A stretch of 64,000 nucleotides of DNA from Phascolomyces articulosus (Eukaryota > Mucoromycota > Mucoromycetes > Mucorales > Lichtheimiaceae): assembly GCA_025677815.1 (NCBI GenBank), contig JAIXMP010000029.1, positions 62,001 to 126,000 of the forward strand, in the 5' to 3' direction. Positions 13,501-27,305 of this stretch are shown piece by piece (within the stretch, counting starts at the first letter, position 1; each line of letters starts with the position of its first letter). Position numbers and translations under genes: made by a program. A model generated the notes under the pieces. That model searched no databases. It was not told the DNA's origin and saw nothing but the letters and a program-made list of their open reading frames with translations.

Positions 13501-16500
13501 AAGTACATCCAAGCTTCTTGCCGAACTGGCAACGTTCGTGAAGCTGAACGTATCTGTCGTGAAAGTAATTATTATGATGCTGAAAAGGTCAAGAATTTCC
13601 TCAAGGAAGCCAAATTGAGTGATCAGCTTCCATTGATCATTGTCTGTGACCGTTTCAATTTCGTTCATGACCTTGTCCTTTATTTGTATCATAACAACCT
13701 TCAAAACTTTATTGAGACTTATGTCCAAAAGGTCAATCCTTCCCGTACTCCTGAAGTGATTGGTGGTTTGCTTGATGTTGGTTGTGATGAGGATGTGATC
13801 AAGAATCTTCTTTTATCTGTCACCGGCGAAGTTCCTGTTGGAAAACTTTGTGAAGAAGTCGAACAACGTAACCGTCTCAAGTTGCTCTTGCCTTGGCTCA
13901 ATATGAAGGTGACCAATGGTTCTACTGATACAGAAGTATACAATGCATTGGCAAAGATCTATATTGATACCAACAATAATCCTGAACCTTTCTTGAAAGA
14001 AAATGAGGTAAGTAATAGCAAAAAAAGGCTGGCCATGTGAACAAAATAAAAAATGCACATAAACATTGATGCAAGACGACGAAAGCAGTTATACTCATTT
14101 ATTTCTTTGTTTGTGATGGCTATAGTACTATGAACCCCGTATTATTGGTAAATACTGTGAAAAGCGTGATCCTTATCTTGCCTATATCTGTTACGAGAAG
14201 GGTCAGTGCGATTACGAATTGGTTCATATTACCAATGAAAACTCCATGTTCAAGCATCAAGCTCGCTATCTTGTCCATCGTCGTGATCAGCCCTTGTGGG
14301 CTTATGTCCTTCAAGAAAACAACGAGCATCGCCGTGCCTTGATCGATCAGGTATTAAAAAATAATAACAGCGTTTATAGCTAAGAACTAGATGTTAACAT
14401 ATCCGATATATATGTATAGATTGTAGCTGCTGCTTTGCCCGAATGCACTGATCCTGATGATGTTTCAGCAACTGTCAAGGCTTTCATGGCTGCTGATCTT
14501 CCTAACGAACTTATTGAGTTGTTGGAAAAGATTGTTCTTGAAAACAGTGCATTCAGCGATAACAAGACTTTGCAAAACTTGCTTATCTTCACCGCTGTCA
14601 AGGTAAATTATTCTGTGAAATAAAGTTGAGGACGGTAGTCATGATGGAAGGAATGATCTTTTATATATATATGAATTGTTATTAAAGAGTAACCATTTTT
14701 TAATTAGGCCGATCCTACCCGTGTGATGGACTACGTGGGTCGTCTCGATAACTTTGATGCTCCTGATGTTGCCGAAGTCTGTATTGGTGAAAACCTTTAC
14801 GAAGAAGCCTTTGCCATTTTCAAGAAGCATAACGTTAATGGCAATGCTATGGACGTCCTTATCGATAAGATTAATGATTTAGATCGTGCTTATGAATTTG
14901 CCGAACGTTGTGATCAACCTGACGTATGGAGCAAATTGGCCAAGGCTCAATTGGACAACATGCGTATCAAGGATTCCATTGATTCCTACATTCGTGCTGG
15001 TGACATGTCCAACTACATGGAAGTAACCCGTCATGCCGAAATGGATGACAAGTACGAAGACTTAGTGCGTTACTTGCAAATGGCACGCAAACAATCGCGT
15101 GAACCTTATATTGAAACCGAATTATTGTTTGCTTATGCCAAGACCGATCGATTGTCTGATTTGGAAGACTTTATTGCTTCTCCCAACATTGCCAACATTC
15201 AACAAGTCGGTGACCGTTGTTTCCAATCCCACTTGTTTGAAGCTGCCAAGATTTTGTTCTCCAGCATTTCGAATCATGGCAGTTTGGCTACTACCTTGAT
15301 CCAACTCAAGGATTATCAAGGTGCTGTTGATTGTGCTCGCAAGGCCAGCAGCACCAAGGTCTGGAAGGAAGTCAACGCCGAATGTATTTTGCAACGTGAA
15401 TTCCGCCTTGCTCAAATTTGTGGTCTTCATATTATCGTCCATGCCGAAGAATTGGAAGAATTGGTCCAAGTCTATGAACGCAACGGTTACTTTGATGAAT
15501 TGATCCGTCTTTTGGAAGCAGGTCTTGGTTTGGAACGTGCCCATATGGGTATGTTTACTGAATTGGCCGTGTTGTATGCCAAATATGCCCCTGAAAAGAT
15601 GATGGAACATCTTAAACTTTTCGTCTCGCGTATCAATATCCCCAAGGTCATTCGTGCTTGTACCGATGGTCACTTGTGGCGTGAATTGGTATTCCTCTAC
15701 GTCCATTACGATGAATTTGATAATGCTGTCACTGCCATGATGGACCATGCTTCTGATTCTTGGGAACATTCCGCTTTCAAGGAAATCATTGTCAAGGTCT
15801 CCAATGTTGAATTGTATTACAAGTCCCTTCGTTTCTATCTCAACGAACAACCTACTCTTCTTAATGATTTGCTTGCCGTCATGGTCCCTCGTATCAACCA
15901 TACTCGCGTGGTTCAATTGTTTGAAAAATCCGATAACATTCCTTTGATTCGTACTTACCTTGTTTCTGTGCAAGAAGTCAATAACAAGGCTGTCAACAGT
16001 GCTTTGAACGAATTGTATATTGAAGAAGAAGATCATGAATCGTTGCGTGATTCCATTGATCAACATGATAACATTGATCCTTTGGATATTGCTCAACGCC
16101 TTCAAGAACACGAGCTTTTAGAATTCCGTCGTATCGCTGCTCATCTTTACAAGAAGAACCGCCGATGGCGCCAATCCATTGCATTATCCAAACAAGATCA
16201 ACTCTTTAAGGATGCTATGGAAACTGCTGCTGAATCTAAGGATGGTGAAGTAGCTGAAGAATTGTTGCAATACTTTATTGAAGTCGGTAAACGAGAATGT
16301 TTTGCCGCCATGTTGTATACTTGTTATGATTTGATGCGACCTGATGTGGTGATGGAACTTGCTTGGAGACATGGTTTGAAGGATTTCGCTATGCCTTATA
16401 TGATTAATATGATGCGTGAACAATTCACAAAGGTAAGAAAAGAAAAAGACAGTGAGTAGGTGGATGAAAGGGAAGATGACTTACAAAACATATATCTATT

Positions 16501-16727
16501 ATTAGATCGATGTATTGGGCAAGGATGTTGAACAATTGAAAGAAAAAATGGCAAAACAAGAAGAAAATGAAGAAGCGGCTGCTGCTGCACCTGCATTAGG
16601 AGCAGGCATGGGTAATCCATTGATGTTGACAGCTGGTAGCATGCAACAGCAATCTCCAATGATGACAGGTGCAACAAACTTTACCACTATGACCCCACCT
16701 AATGGACAACAATTTGGAGGTTTCTAA
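10586..16727 (+). CDS. CHC1: Clathrin heavy chain
   Basis: Forms the three-legged triskelion coat of endocytic and trans-Golgi vesicles. Eleven exons join in phase: 10586-10627, 10716-10923, 11149-11867, 11996-12193, 12299-12778, 12851-13081, 13189-14007, 14126-14350, 14420-14602, 14708-16432 and 16506-16727. The product is 1683 residues, the usual length. The start [16 protein letters not shown] and the N-terminal beta-propeller ([31 protein letters not shown]) are typical. They are followed by the linker and the clathrin heavy-chain repeats of the leg ([34 protein letters not shown]), the light-chain-binding proximal leg ([13 protein letters not shown]) and the trimerisation end ([14 protein letters not shown]). 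The last 60 residues are Ala/Met/Gln-rich and end QFGGF. A CT microsatellite follows the stop closely. The identification is unambiguous. Confidence 0.98.
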
Positions 16728-16752
16728 ATTACTAGTTAATTCTCTTATCGTC

Positions 16753-16755
<3 letters not shown>

Positions 16756-16783
<28 letters not shown>
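16756..16783. repeat. (CT)n microsatellite in clathrin 3' region
   Basis: About 14 CT units begin some 30 bp after the clathrin stop codon. The tract is probably inside the 3' UTR. Confidence 0.85.
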
Positions 16784-16786
<3 letters not shown>

Positions 16787-17000
16787 CACTTAACACACAT
16801 ACATTCTCTTTCGTACTCGTTACACGTTTATACATATACATTTCCTCTCTTCTTTTCTTCTTGGTTTATAACTTTGTAATAAAACATTTAAACAAAAATA
16901 CAATTTACTATTTTTCTCTTATCCAAAAAAAGAAAGTACTTTATATAGAGATATATAACAACATACAAATATATATGAAACTTTATAATAATAACAGTAA

Positions 17001-20000
17001 TTATACCACTGTGGATAACAATTTTAAAAATTCTACAATTTGATGACTTGTTCGTACTCGTCGATTAGCCATTGTCTTTTTGTTATCTGGACCCACCGTG
17101 ATACAAAATAGTTCTGGGTTTGGATGTTTCCAAGTGTCAGGTAAAGGAGGGGATGTCATGACAATAGAAGGAGACCGTGCTGACTTGTTAGTTGTGGTGG
17201 TGGAGGTAGGAGACGCATTGATTGTTGTGGTAGTATTTTGTTGTGCTGGTAACGTAGAAGAGGATGAGGCAGAAGGTAAAGGTGTTAGTGGAGGGGAACA
17301 CATGGAAGCACCACTTGTCATGGTCACAGATAAATGAGCAGCGCTTAGAAATCGAAACATATCTTCATCTGTCTTGTCATCACCTGCACAAACCACAAAG
17401 TCAACATCCGATGCTTCCTTCAAGATACGTTTGGCAACCACGCCTTTGTTAATATCTACTGGACGCACTTCCAAGTTTTTTTTCCCCACCAAAATCTCGA
17501 CTGGAAGTTTTGGAACAATATTATTTTCCAGATGATTTTGACATTCTTTTGCTTGGAATTCACTGCGGACAATAGAGAAAGTTATTAACCAAAAGAAAAA
17601 AGGAAGCGGATGGGGGATCACCGAATCAAAGGAAACCTTGTTTTTTTTTAAGTTGCAATACACTATACTTTTGCATAATACTTACCCATATTCAACATCA
17701 GCAAGACGATAATGCCAAGTAATAGAAGATTTCTTGTGTTCAGTAAAACTGCCCTGTGTCCGTTCCGTGTAATAATTAAAGATTTTGGTCACTTCTTCTT
17801 TCCAACTCATATCCACTTGTTCCACAATATTTTCCCAAGTGTCATTCTTCTTTTTGATATAACATCCATGTTCTGCACTTAATCCCAAGTTATCGATATT
17901 GCCTAGCCAATGATCCAAGGTTTCTTGATCACGTCCAGAAATCACCCAGACTTGATTTTTTGGATCATTGCATAATTTTTGTAAAGCTTCCAACATATCT
18001 TTGGATGGCTTAGCATCAGATGGTACTGAAACAATCGGTGCAAGTGTTCCCTAATGATAATATAACCATATTAGTCTTTTTTATTTGGAACTCCCTTCTA
18101 CTTTATTTTGTGTTCAAGTTTTCATTTTATAATACTTTACATCATAATCAAAAAGAAGTAATCGTTTTTGTGCTCTATTATAAGCACTGGCAGCTTCTTG
18201 GAGATTCAATTCTTGAGCGGATTGGGGTTGTAATGATTGTTGTTCACTTGTACTCACCAATTGTGTAACAAAAGAATGTGCCCAGAACGCAGCAGTATGA
18301 CTCGTGACATGTTTGTACAATTGCTACGTAAATTATCATTTTTATAGATAATTTCAGTTGGGGAATTTGAGCATTTTTTTCTTTGTGTAAGTTATATAAT
18401 AACGAAGATGGAAGGAGGATGAAAAGATAATAATGATCATAATTTGTTTATTATTTACCTCGTGTCGCGTTTGTTTTTCTTCAGGTGACATGACCAGTGC
18501 GTCATGGATCGCCCTAGCAACACCAGCATAATCCCATGGATTCACCAGAAGTGCGGCACTGAGAGAACCAGCCGTCCCAGTAAATTCAGACAAGATCAAA
18601 GGACCTTGGGATGTTTCATGTTGACAAATAATATATTCAAACGAAGTTGTATTCATCCCATCCCTAACACTGGTGATCAACCCCACATCCGCCACAGATA
18701 ACAAGGCATAATATTCATCACGATCAATATCTTGATGGAAATAATGAATGGGTGTAAATTCCAAAGAACCATACATGCCATTGATATGACTGACGGTTTC
18801 TGAAATTTTACTTTCCAATTTACCATGGTCACCATGTGTCGGTGTTGTCACTTGGATCAAGACCACCTTGTTACGCCATTCTGGATAGTCATGAAGAAAC
18901 TTTTCAAATGCATGTAATTTTTGTATAATGCCTTTGGTGGAATCCAATTTATCCCGTCCAATAATAATACGTCGATTTTGATACATTTCTCGAATACTTT
19001 GGATTTTGGGTTGAACCTGAGGTTGTTTACAAAAGGTATAGACACGTTCAACATCGATACCAATAGGGAATGTACCGGCAGATACTATTTGACCATTGAA
19101 ATTGACACCAGTCAAGGTGGATTCACATCCAAGAACACGAGTCGAGGATGAAATGAAATGTCGGGTATAAGCAAATGTCTAAAAGATTGCTTTTAGTCAT
19201 TTGTTGTTTATTCCCCCCAAAAATATAAGGAGTTTGTTTCTATTGTTTTACTGCTTTCAAAAACAACAATAACAACGGAAATACCTGGAACCCAATCAAG
19301 TTGGCGCCTAGAATACCCTGCAGAATTTCATTTCGGGCTATGTTTGTTGTTATTCGAATGGGAGGAGAGAAGAAGAGAGACACATAATGCAGAATAAGGT
19401 TTTTTTAGTAAAAAGAAAATCCCTGTCACACACACACAGCGCAGCCATATAATTTTCGCACACATTCATCCACTCATATTACATGATTATTCACACCCAT
19501 CATTCACACACAGTCTCCTCCCCTTAATAGATCACATAACAACATCGGATCCATTATAAACTTTATATATACTTTACTTGTCAAGCATCGAAATATTTCT
19601 GAACTTGGAAACGTTGCATGAAAAAAGACACCGATAGTTGCATTAGGGATTGCTTTACGTACCATTTCAGGTACAAGTAATAAATGATAATCATGAATCC
19701 AAACTATAGAGACATATGGGGATGGGAATAAATTCTGCATTAATATACAACGTATATTGAAAATACACATACACACAATCACTTTTTTTAGAGTTCGTCC
19801 GATCCTTATTAAAACTTACTAATATCACCCGGGCGATAATGATCAATAATGGTCTGTGCAAATTGTTGATTAACAGCCTTATAGTCGGCCCAATTCCGTT
19901 TCTCAGCACGACCATCTGTGGCGGTGGACCACACCACATAGTGAAACAAAGGCCACAAGACTTCTTTACAATAACCTTCATAATGACCACGTGATTGACT

Positions 20001-20537
20001 ATCGAGGAATATTGGGACAATCTTACCGGTGTCCCACAATAATTGTTTGAGAGCCAACTTGTCTGTTGCTGAGACACCTTCTGGATTATTGGTTTTGTTT
20101 TTTTGATGGGGTGACGTTGTATCCTTGATCGGTCCTGTCCATCCAATATGAATAGTCTCCCAATCTTTGCTCAGACTTTGTAAGCCACTATATAAAGCTG
20201 CATGACCCCGGCGTTGTACGACCGTCCAATCATTGACATGAAATTTGGCGCGTAGTGTATGTTGTCGATGATGTCGACGTGATACTTTACTTATGGGTGC
20301 ACCTGATTCATCATTTGTTGTTAACTCTGTCCCATTAATGGTTGACGGTGTCGTCATGGGTGAGGGGATCGTAGTAGGTTGATCTTCCATAATGGTGGTA
20401 ATATTTTTTTTACGAATAACATTATATGGAATTTGATGGGTAACATTAATAATACGTCCAGGAATATCAGGTTGTAGTCCTGAGAAAGGAAGGTAAGAAG
20501 CTACCTTTTCTGGAGTCAAATCATCATTTATAACCAT
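17001..20537 (-). CDS. TPS2: Trehalose-6-phosphate synthase/phosphatase, Tps2 type
   Basis: Makes trehalose, a stress protectant and spore reserve; the HAD domain dephosphorylates trehalose-6-phosphate. Seven exons join in phase: 20537-19820, 19703-19578, 19337-19285, 19178-18459, 18323-18141, 18050-17686 and 17562-17001. The product is 908 residues (yeast Tps2 is about 896). A GT20 domain spans about 90-540, with IIWIHDYHLLLVP, FFHATFPSSEIFRCL, the phosphate-binding GRDKLDSTKG (around 373-382) and SVRDGMNTTSFEYI. The HAD phosphatase follows, with motif I LLLFDYDGTLAP (D598, D600, T602), VISGRDQETLDHWL and CAGDDKTDEDMF. A Ser/Thr/Pro-rich insert of about 60 residues interrupts the HAD domain after FRFLSAAHL. 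The GT20 part keeps catalytic-looking residues, although Tps2-type proteins are usually synthase-inactive. Convergent with clathrin; stops 273 bp apart. Confidence 0.96.
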
Positions 20538-21520
20538 GGTTTCTTTTTTTGTTGTTCAAAAGTAGAAGGTAATAACGTTGATATTTTTTTTAAAAAAAAG
20601 CACACAATAGTTAAAAGAAAAAGAGAAAGTCTTTTTAAAGAAGAAGAAAGAAAGAAGAAAGAAGGAGAAGAAAAGCAAAATGTTTCTAAAGGTTTTTTTT
20701 AATTATATATAAAAACAGAAATCATAATTGGGGGTGAGGATTGCACACACACACACCGCTGATATTTATATACATAAACATGTAATTTTAGGGTTCCGTG
20801 AGAGAGCATGACCATTCTAACCCATATAATAGGGTATTCTTTCCTTCTCTCATCATCATTATATATCATCATCAGCAGCAGTAAGTTACTGTATCCTCAT
20901 AAACATGATGTTGAGTACAGTATATAATTCTTACAATGCTTATTTATATAAATAATAATATATAAACATTTGTAAATGTCTCTTTCCACCTTGTGACACA
21001 TGGACCGATGTGTATATGATAACAAAAAAAACAGACCCATGTTTCTCATTTTTTTCTTCCGGGCAATTATCATCCAATATAACAGAAAATAATAATGATA
21101 TAATATAATATTTCTTCCTAGGAAAGCAAAGCACAAACATACACGCAAACTGTAAAGCAGCAACAAGAACTTTTATGTAACCATAAATTATTATGTTGCT
21201 CAATGCAGTAGCACAATGAAAGCACTTTTTTTTGGAACTCATTTCCCACCCTCGATCATGAGCATTTTCATTTTTCCAAACTGGAACTCTTAAAGTATTT
21301 TCTTTTATATATAACGATAATTATATTTTTGATATAGAACAAAAAAAAACAGAGGGTATTACTTATATTGTAAACGAAACTGTTATTCTTTTTTTAATGG
21401 ACATGGTGTAGTGTGAAAAGAGGAGAAAATATGTGTGTGAGTGGTTGTATATAATATGTGTATATATGTGGTGGTGTGAGTGTGTATGGATTTATTTTTT
21501 TGTTGGGTTGTGTATATTTT
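20538..21520. other. Intergenic upstream of TPS2
   Basis: Begins with a purine-rich GA stretch (20610-20680) just upstream of the TPS2 start, consistent with a pyrimidine-rich 5' UTR on the minus strand. The rest is AT-rich with CA runs (20740-20756) and (ATC)n. It ends in the 3' flank of the GDP-fucose synthase gene. I see no gene. Confidence 0.5.
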
Positions 21521-23969
<2,449 letters not shown>

Positions 23970-24552
23970 ATGTTTGGGCAGATACATAGAACCGTCAAGT
24001 TTGAAGTCAAGGTACGTGTCGCTATAGTAACTAGAGAAAATTTGCAGTATTCATAATTTGTTTCCATGAGCCCAGCCTCTATTATGGCTTACAGGCCAAA
24101 GAAAGTTCTCAAAAGATATTAAAAATAAGCTGAAATATTGTAGAACACAGTAGATAGCGAACCTGATTGGGTCTCCATTATGGAGAAAAAAATTGAGATA
24201 ATTTATTATATCGAGTTTGATATGACAATGATACAATTTATTCATTCTCTATTTTTTTCTAGTGTCTCGTCAGTGATAGCAAAGCAACAACATTAGCATC
24301 AGCATTAGCATCACCAACAACCAAAAAAAAAAGTAAAGCATCGACACTATTGAAAGTTTCCCTAGTATCAAACGACAAAGAACGTATGGTGAAAATACTC
24401 GATGGCTTGGATCACAAAAAGTTCTCGTCCTTAATGATAGAACAGTTTTTGCTCGAGAAGTGATTGATTTCGCGGCACTGCAATGCTCAGGGGATTTTCA
24501 CCCAATGGTATTACGATATAGTGAAGCCAATAAAAAACCTCGATTTTGTAGT
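23970..24552 (+). pseudogene. Frameshifted two-exon gene fragment, unknown family
   Basis: Exon 1 (23970-24011) encodes MFGQIHRTVKFEVK and ends at a GTACGT donor. A TTTTTTTCTAG acceptor at 24262 continues in phase as CLVSDSKATTLASALASP, a Lys/Ser linker, then VSLVSNDKERMVKILDGLDHKK. The frame then breaks at a five-A run (24416-24420) and resumes one base out as VLNDRTVFAREVIDFAALQ and FHPMVLRYSEANKKPRFC up to a GTAAGT donor at 24553. So a single-base loss in a homopolymer separates two coherent halves. The start resembles that of the protein at 61704-62294 only loosely. I do not recognise a function. Confidence 0.55.
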
Positions 24553-26095
24553 GTAAGTAGTTTATGGTGCATAAAAAAAGGAACATGAGAATGATGATTG
24601 TGCCTCGTTACTATGGGTGTGTATGTATATGTAATCGTTGTTTTGTACTATTTTGAGTGGTGTAAAAAGTTTGTTTCAAGTGTCAAAGCATTTCTTTTTC
24701 TGTCTTTTGTTTGACAAAAAATATATCACAATAATATGGTTGTGCAAGTCTTTTAGAATAGATCAATATTTTTTTTACTTGAGATGTCAATCTATCAAAT
24801 TTTCATTCAGCAATTCAATTCATGTAGTGTAAACATCTTTATAATAAAAGTTATTGAATAGATTCTCAAAAACATGAAAAAATAGGATTTGAAGTAAGAC
24901 ACTTTAGAAATTGAAGAATCATGGAATGTGGGGTGTTGCGCCGCTCCTTCAGAGGATGCTACGCTTCTTGATAAAAGCAGCTCTAGTTCTCTGCTCTAAA
25001 TGAGAATAATATCCGTATAAACATTCAAGATCTTCACCAAATAATATGTCGCACTTTATCAAAAAAAAAAGTGATAAAAATGCAAAAATATATAACAATT
25101 TCCTTTTTGGAACAACATTGATATATGAAAGCATAATAGTAGTGTGAGTGACAGGCATTTAAACTATTTCTGCTATATACAAAATAAAGTTTATCTATTC
25201 TAGACCTCATGCTCCATATGATATATGTATTCCTCATATCATGCCTCAACATATTTTACCATGTATAGCTTAAGTTTATTTTTTGATGTTCCTTGTAATT
25301 ATATAGGAATAAGGAAAAAAGGGCGCAAATATTAGAGATGCTGTTTCTTTCTCACGGTATCCACATTAGCGGAAAATAAGCATAATGCGCATGATCCATT
25401 TAAATACGATAGATCTAGACAACACTCTATCCTTATTTTTTTACTATGATAAATAACAGCTTTTCTGGCCTAGTGATATGATAAATCTTTCCACTAGATT
25501 CCATCCTCCACCAAATAGAACTTCTTTTGCCAAGTATTTCTTTATTATTTCTAATCCAACAAAAATGAGAACAGAGCACGCAGTTGTTCACTTGACATAC
25601 TACATTTCTTTTCATCATCCCTTTTTTAATTTTCTGACAACGATGAACCCACATCAGCATGAATTTTCAAAAAAAATAAATAAATAATAATAATGCATTT
25701 TTTTAATCAACGAAAACACCCACTTATTGCATACGATAATAATAATAAAAATATATCGACAGAAAGTACATCTTCTTCTCATTCTAATCATATATGTTTT
25801 ACTCATGATTGTCTAATAAGCCCATATACCAACTGGTTCGATTGTGTGCAATGCTTTATTTTTTTAATAAAAAACATCTTTTTCATCGTTATGATGTAAA
25901 TCACTTTTTTCCCCGCGCCTCCTCGAATATTATCTGGGCTGACTCCTAGATATGTTAGTTGTACCAAAAAATGTAATTACCTCATCCCCAGAAAACATTG
26001 GCTCTAAACTCCCAACTCCGAAGGTGGGGATTTTGCTAGCAAAAATTTGGGGGATTTTCTTGGGGATTAATTTCTGAAGTCCCCCTACAAAAGAT
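24553..26095. other. AT-rich region without a supported gene
   Basis: Contains poly-A/T runs and short chance frames on both strands. I see no joined exons, terminal repeats or RNA genes. Confidence 0.45.
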
Positions 26096-27305
26096 TTGGG
26101 TGATGAGAATTGGAACAATGTATTAACAGACGAACAGTTGAACAAGATAGACGAGGTCGGTGATCCACTGCTCCCAAGCTTGCCTCCCAAAATTGATGAG
26201 ATTCTTAATGAAGTGTCGCGTTTGGTAAGATTCAAAAAGCATGAAATTGTCAAATCCTTAAACTCTAGTGTAAAGTCTAATACTTTATTTCACTGTTTGA
26301 ATAGAAAAACATGGTAGAAGCTTACAATTTTGGTCGTAATTTACCACATGATTCCCTAAAAGAATCTTTGAATGCCAGGCCCGCTTTAGCATTACAAAAC
26401 ACAGCCAAACTTCATTTTTTATACAGGTGGTGAATTTCATTTGGAGCAAATGTTGGAGACTGGCCAACTTTTTTTTATGAAGCGTGGTTATTCTTGAAGT
26501 CAGTTGGCCACGGTAGCCATATTACTACACAAGGGTAAGTTGCTTAGATATAATAAACAAAGATTGTTACTAAAATTGTAGTTTCGGTTCTTTAGTAGAA
26601 ACGAATGCTCCAGCAAAGACAATGGTGATGCAATAAACAAAAAAAGATGTATCTCAGTTGTGGAGCCTACAACTGATCGAAAAATGGGCCATAGAATGGA
26701 TACGATTTACATTGTCAATCGCAAAGAAACAGGCTGTATTGAAATTGGAAACAAGGATGACCAGACGAAAGCAATGAATGATGGACTGTTGAAAATGTCT
26801 ATCATAATGCGTGATATGCTAACTCAGCTGGCATTGACTGAAGCGCTGGTCCGAAAAAATACATGTCGTTGGATTTGTGATTGTTGGTCCGTATTACTTT
26901 CTAAGTTATATGAGACGAGCGAAACCAGAAATTGATCTTTTATTGATTTGTGAAATTAATTATGTCATAGAGAGCAAGATAGCGATGCTCGATATGGATT
27001 CTCCATGTGGATTCGTTACACGCATACGTCGCACAGAACCATTAGAGTATCCAAGTGGCGCCGGCGACTACATTTCATCAATCATCCCTCTATTGCGTCT
27101 TGCCTTGACGGCTTTTATTATAATGGACATAACAAAAATTGCAATAGATAGCACAACAAAATCTATTGGAAGCTCAAGAGCAAAATCTAATTGGATGCTC
27201 CCACCTTCATTTGTACTATGTGTCTCATTACCCAACAACAGAAACAACAACTCCTCTTCGGAAGCATCATCATCATCTTCAACTAAGAGGCAAAAGAACA
27301 ATTAG
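26096..27305 (+). pseudogene. Decayed gene of an unnamed fungal family (nuclease-like?)
   Basis: The region encodes, in order, an acidic N-terminal exon (DEQLNKIDEVGDPLLPSLPP), an intron with GTAAGA donor at about 26224 and acceptor at about 26306, then KNMVEAYNFGRNLPHDSL. Later exons give RKMGHRMDTIYIV, TGCIEIGNKDDQTKAMNDGL and, after a frame change, VVGFVIVGPYYFLSYM, INYVIESKIAMLDMDSPCGF and RIRRTEPLEYP. Coherent protein continues only if at least three small indels are allowed. Two fall in homopolymers: T8 at 26469-26476 and A6 at 26854-26859. The D...ExG pattern in MDTIYIV...GCIEIGNKDD resembles a PD-(D/E)XK-like fold, which is inference. From memory of similar proteins I think this family is expanded in Mucorales. 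The indels could be real decay or assembly error. Confidence 0.6.

Noticed and set aside
15122..16111. 329-codon frame antisense to clathrin heavy chain
   Set aside because: It is a mirror of biased codon use in the long clathrin exon. The clathrin reading is unambiguous and this product matches nothing I know.
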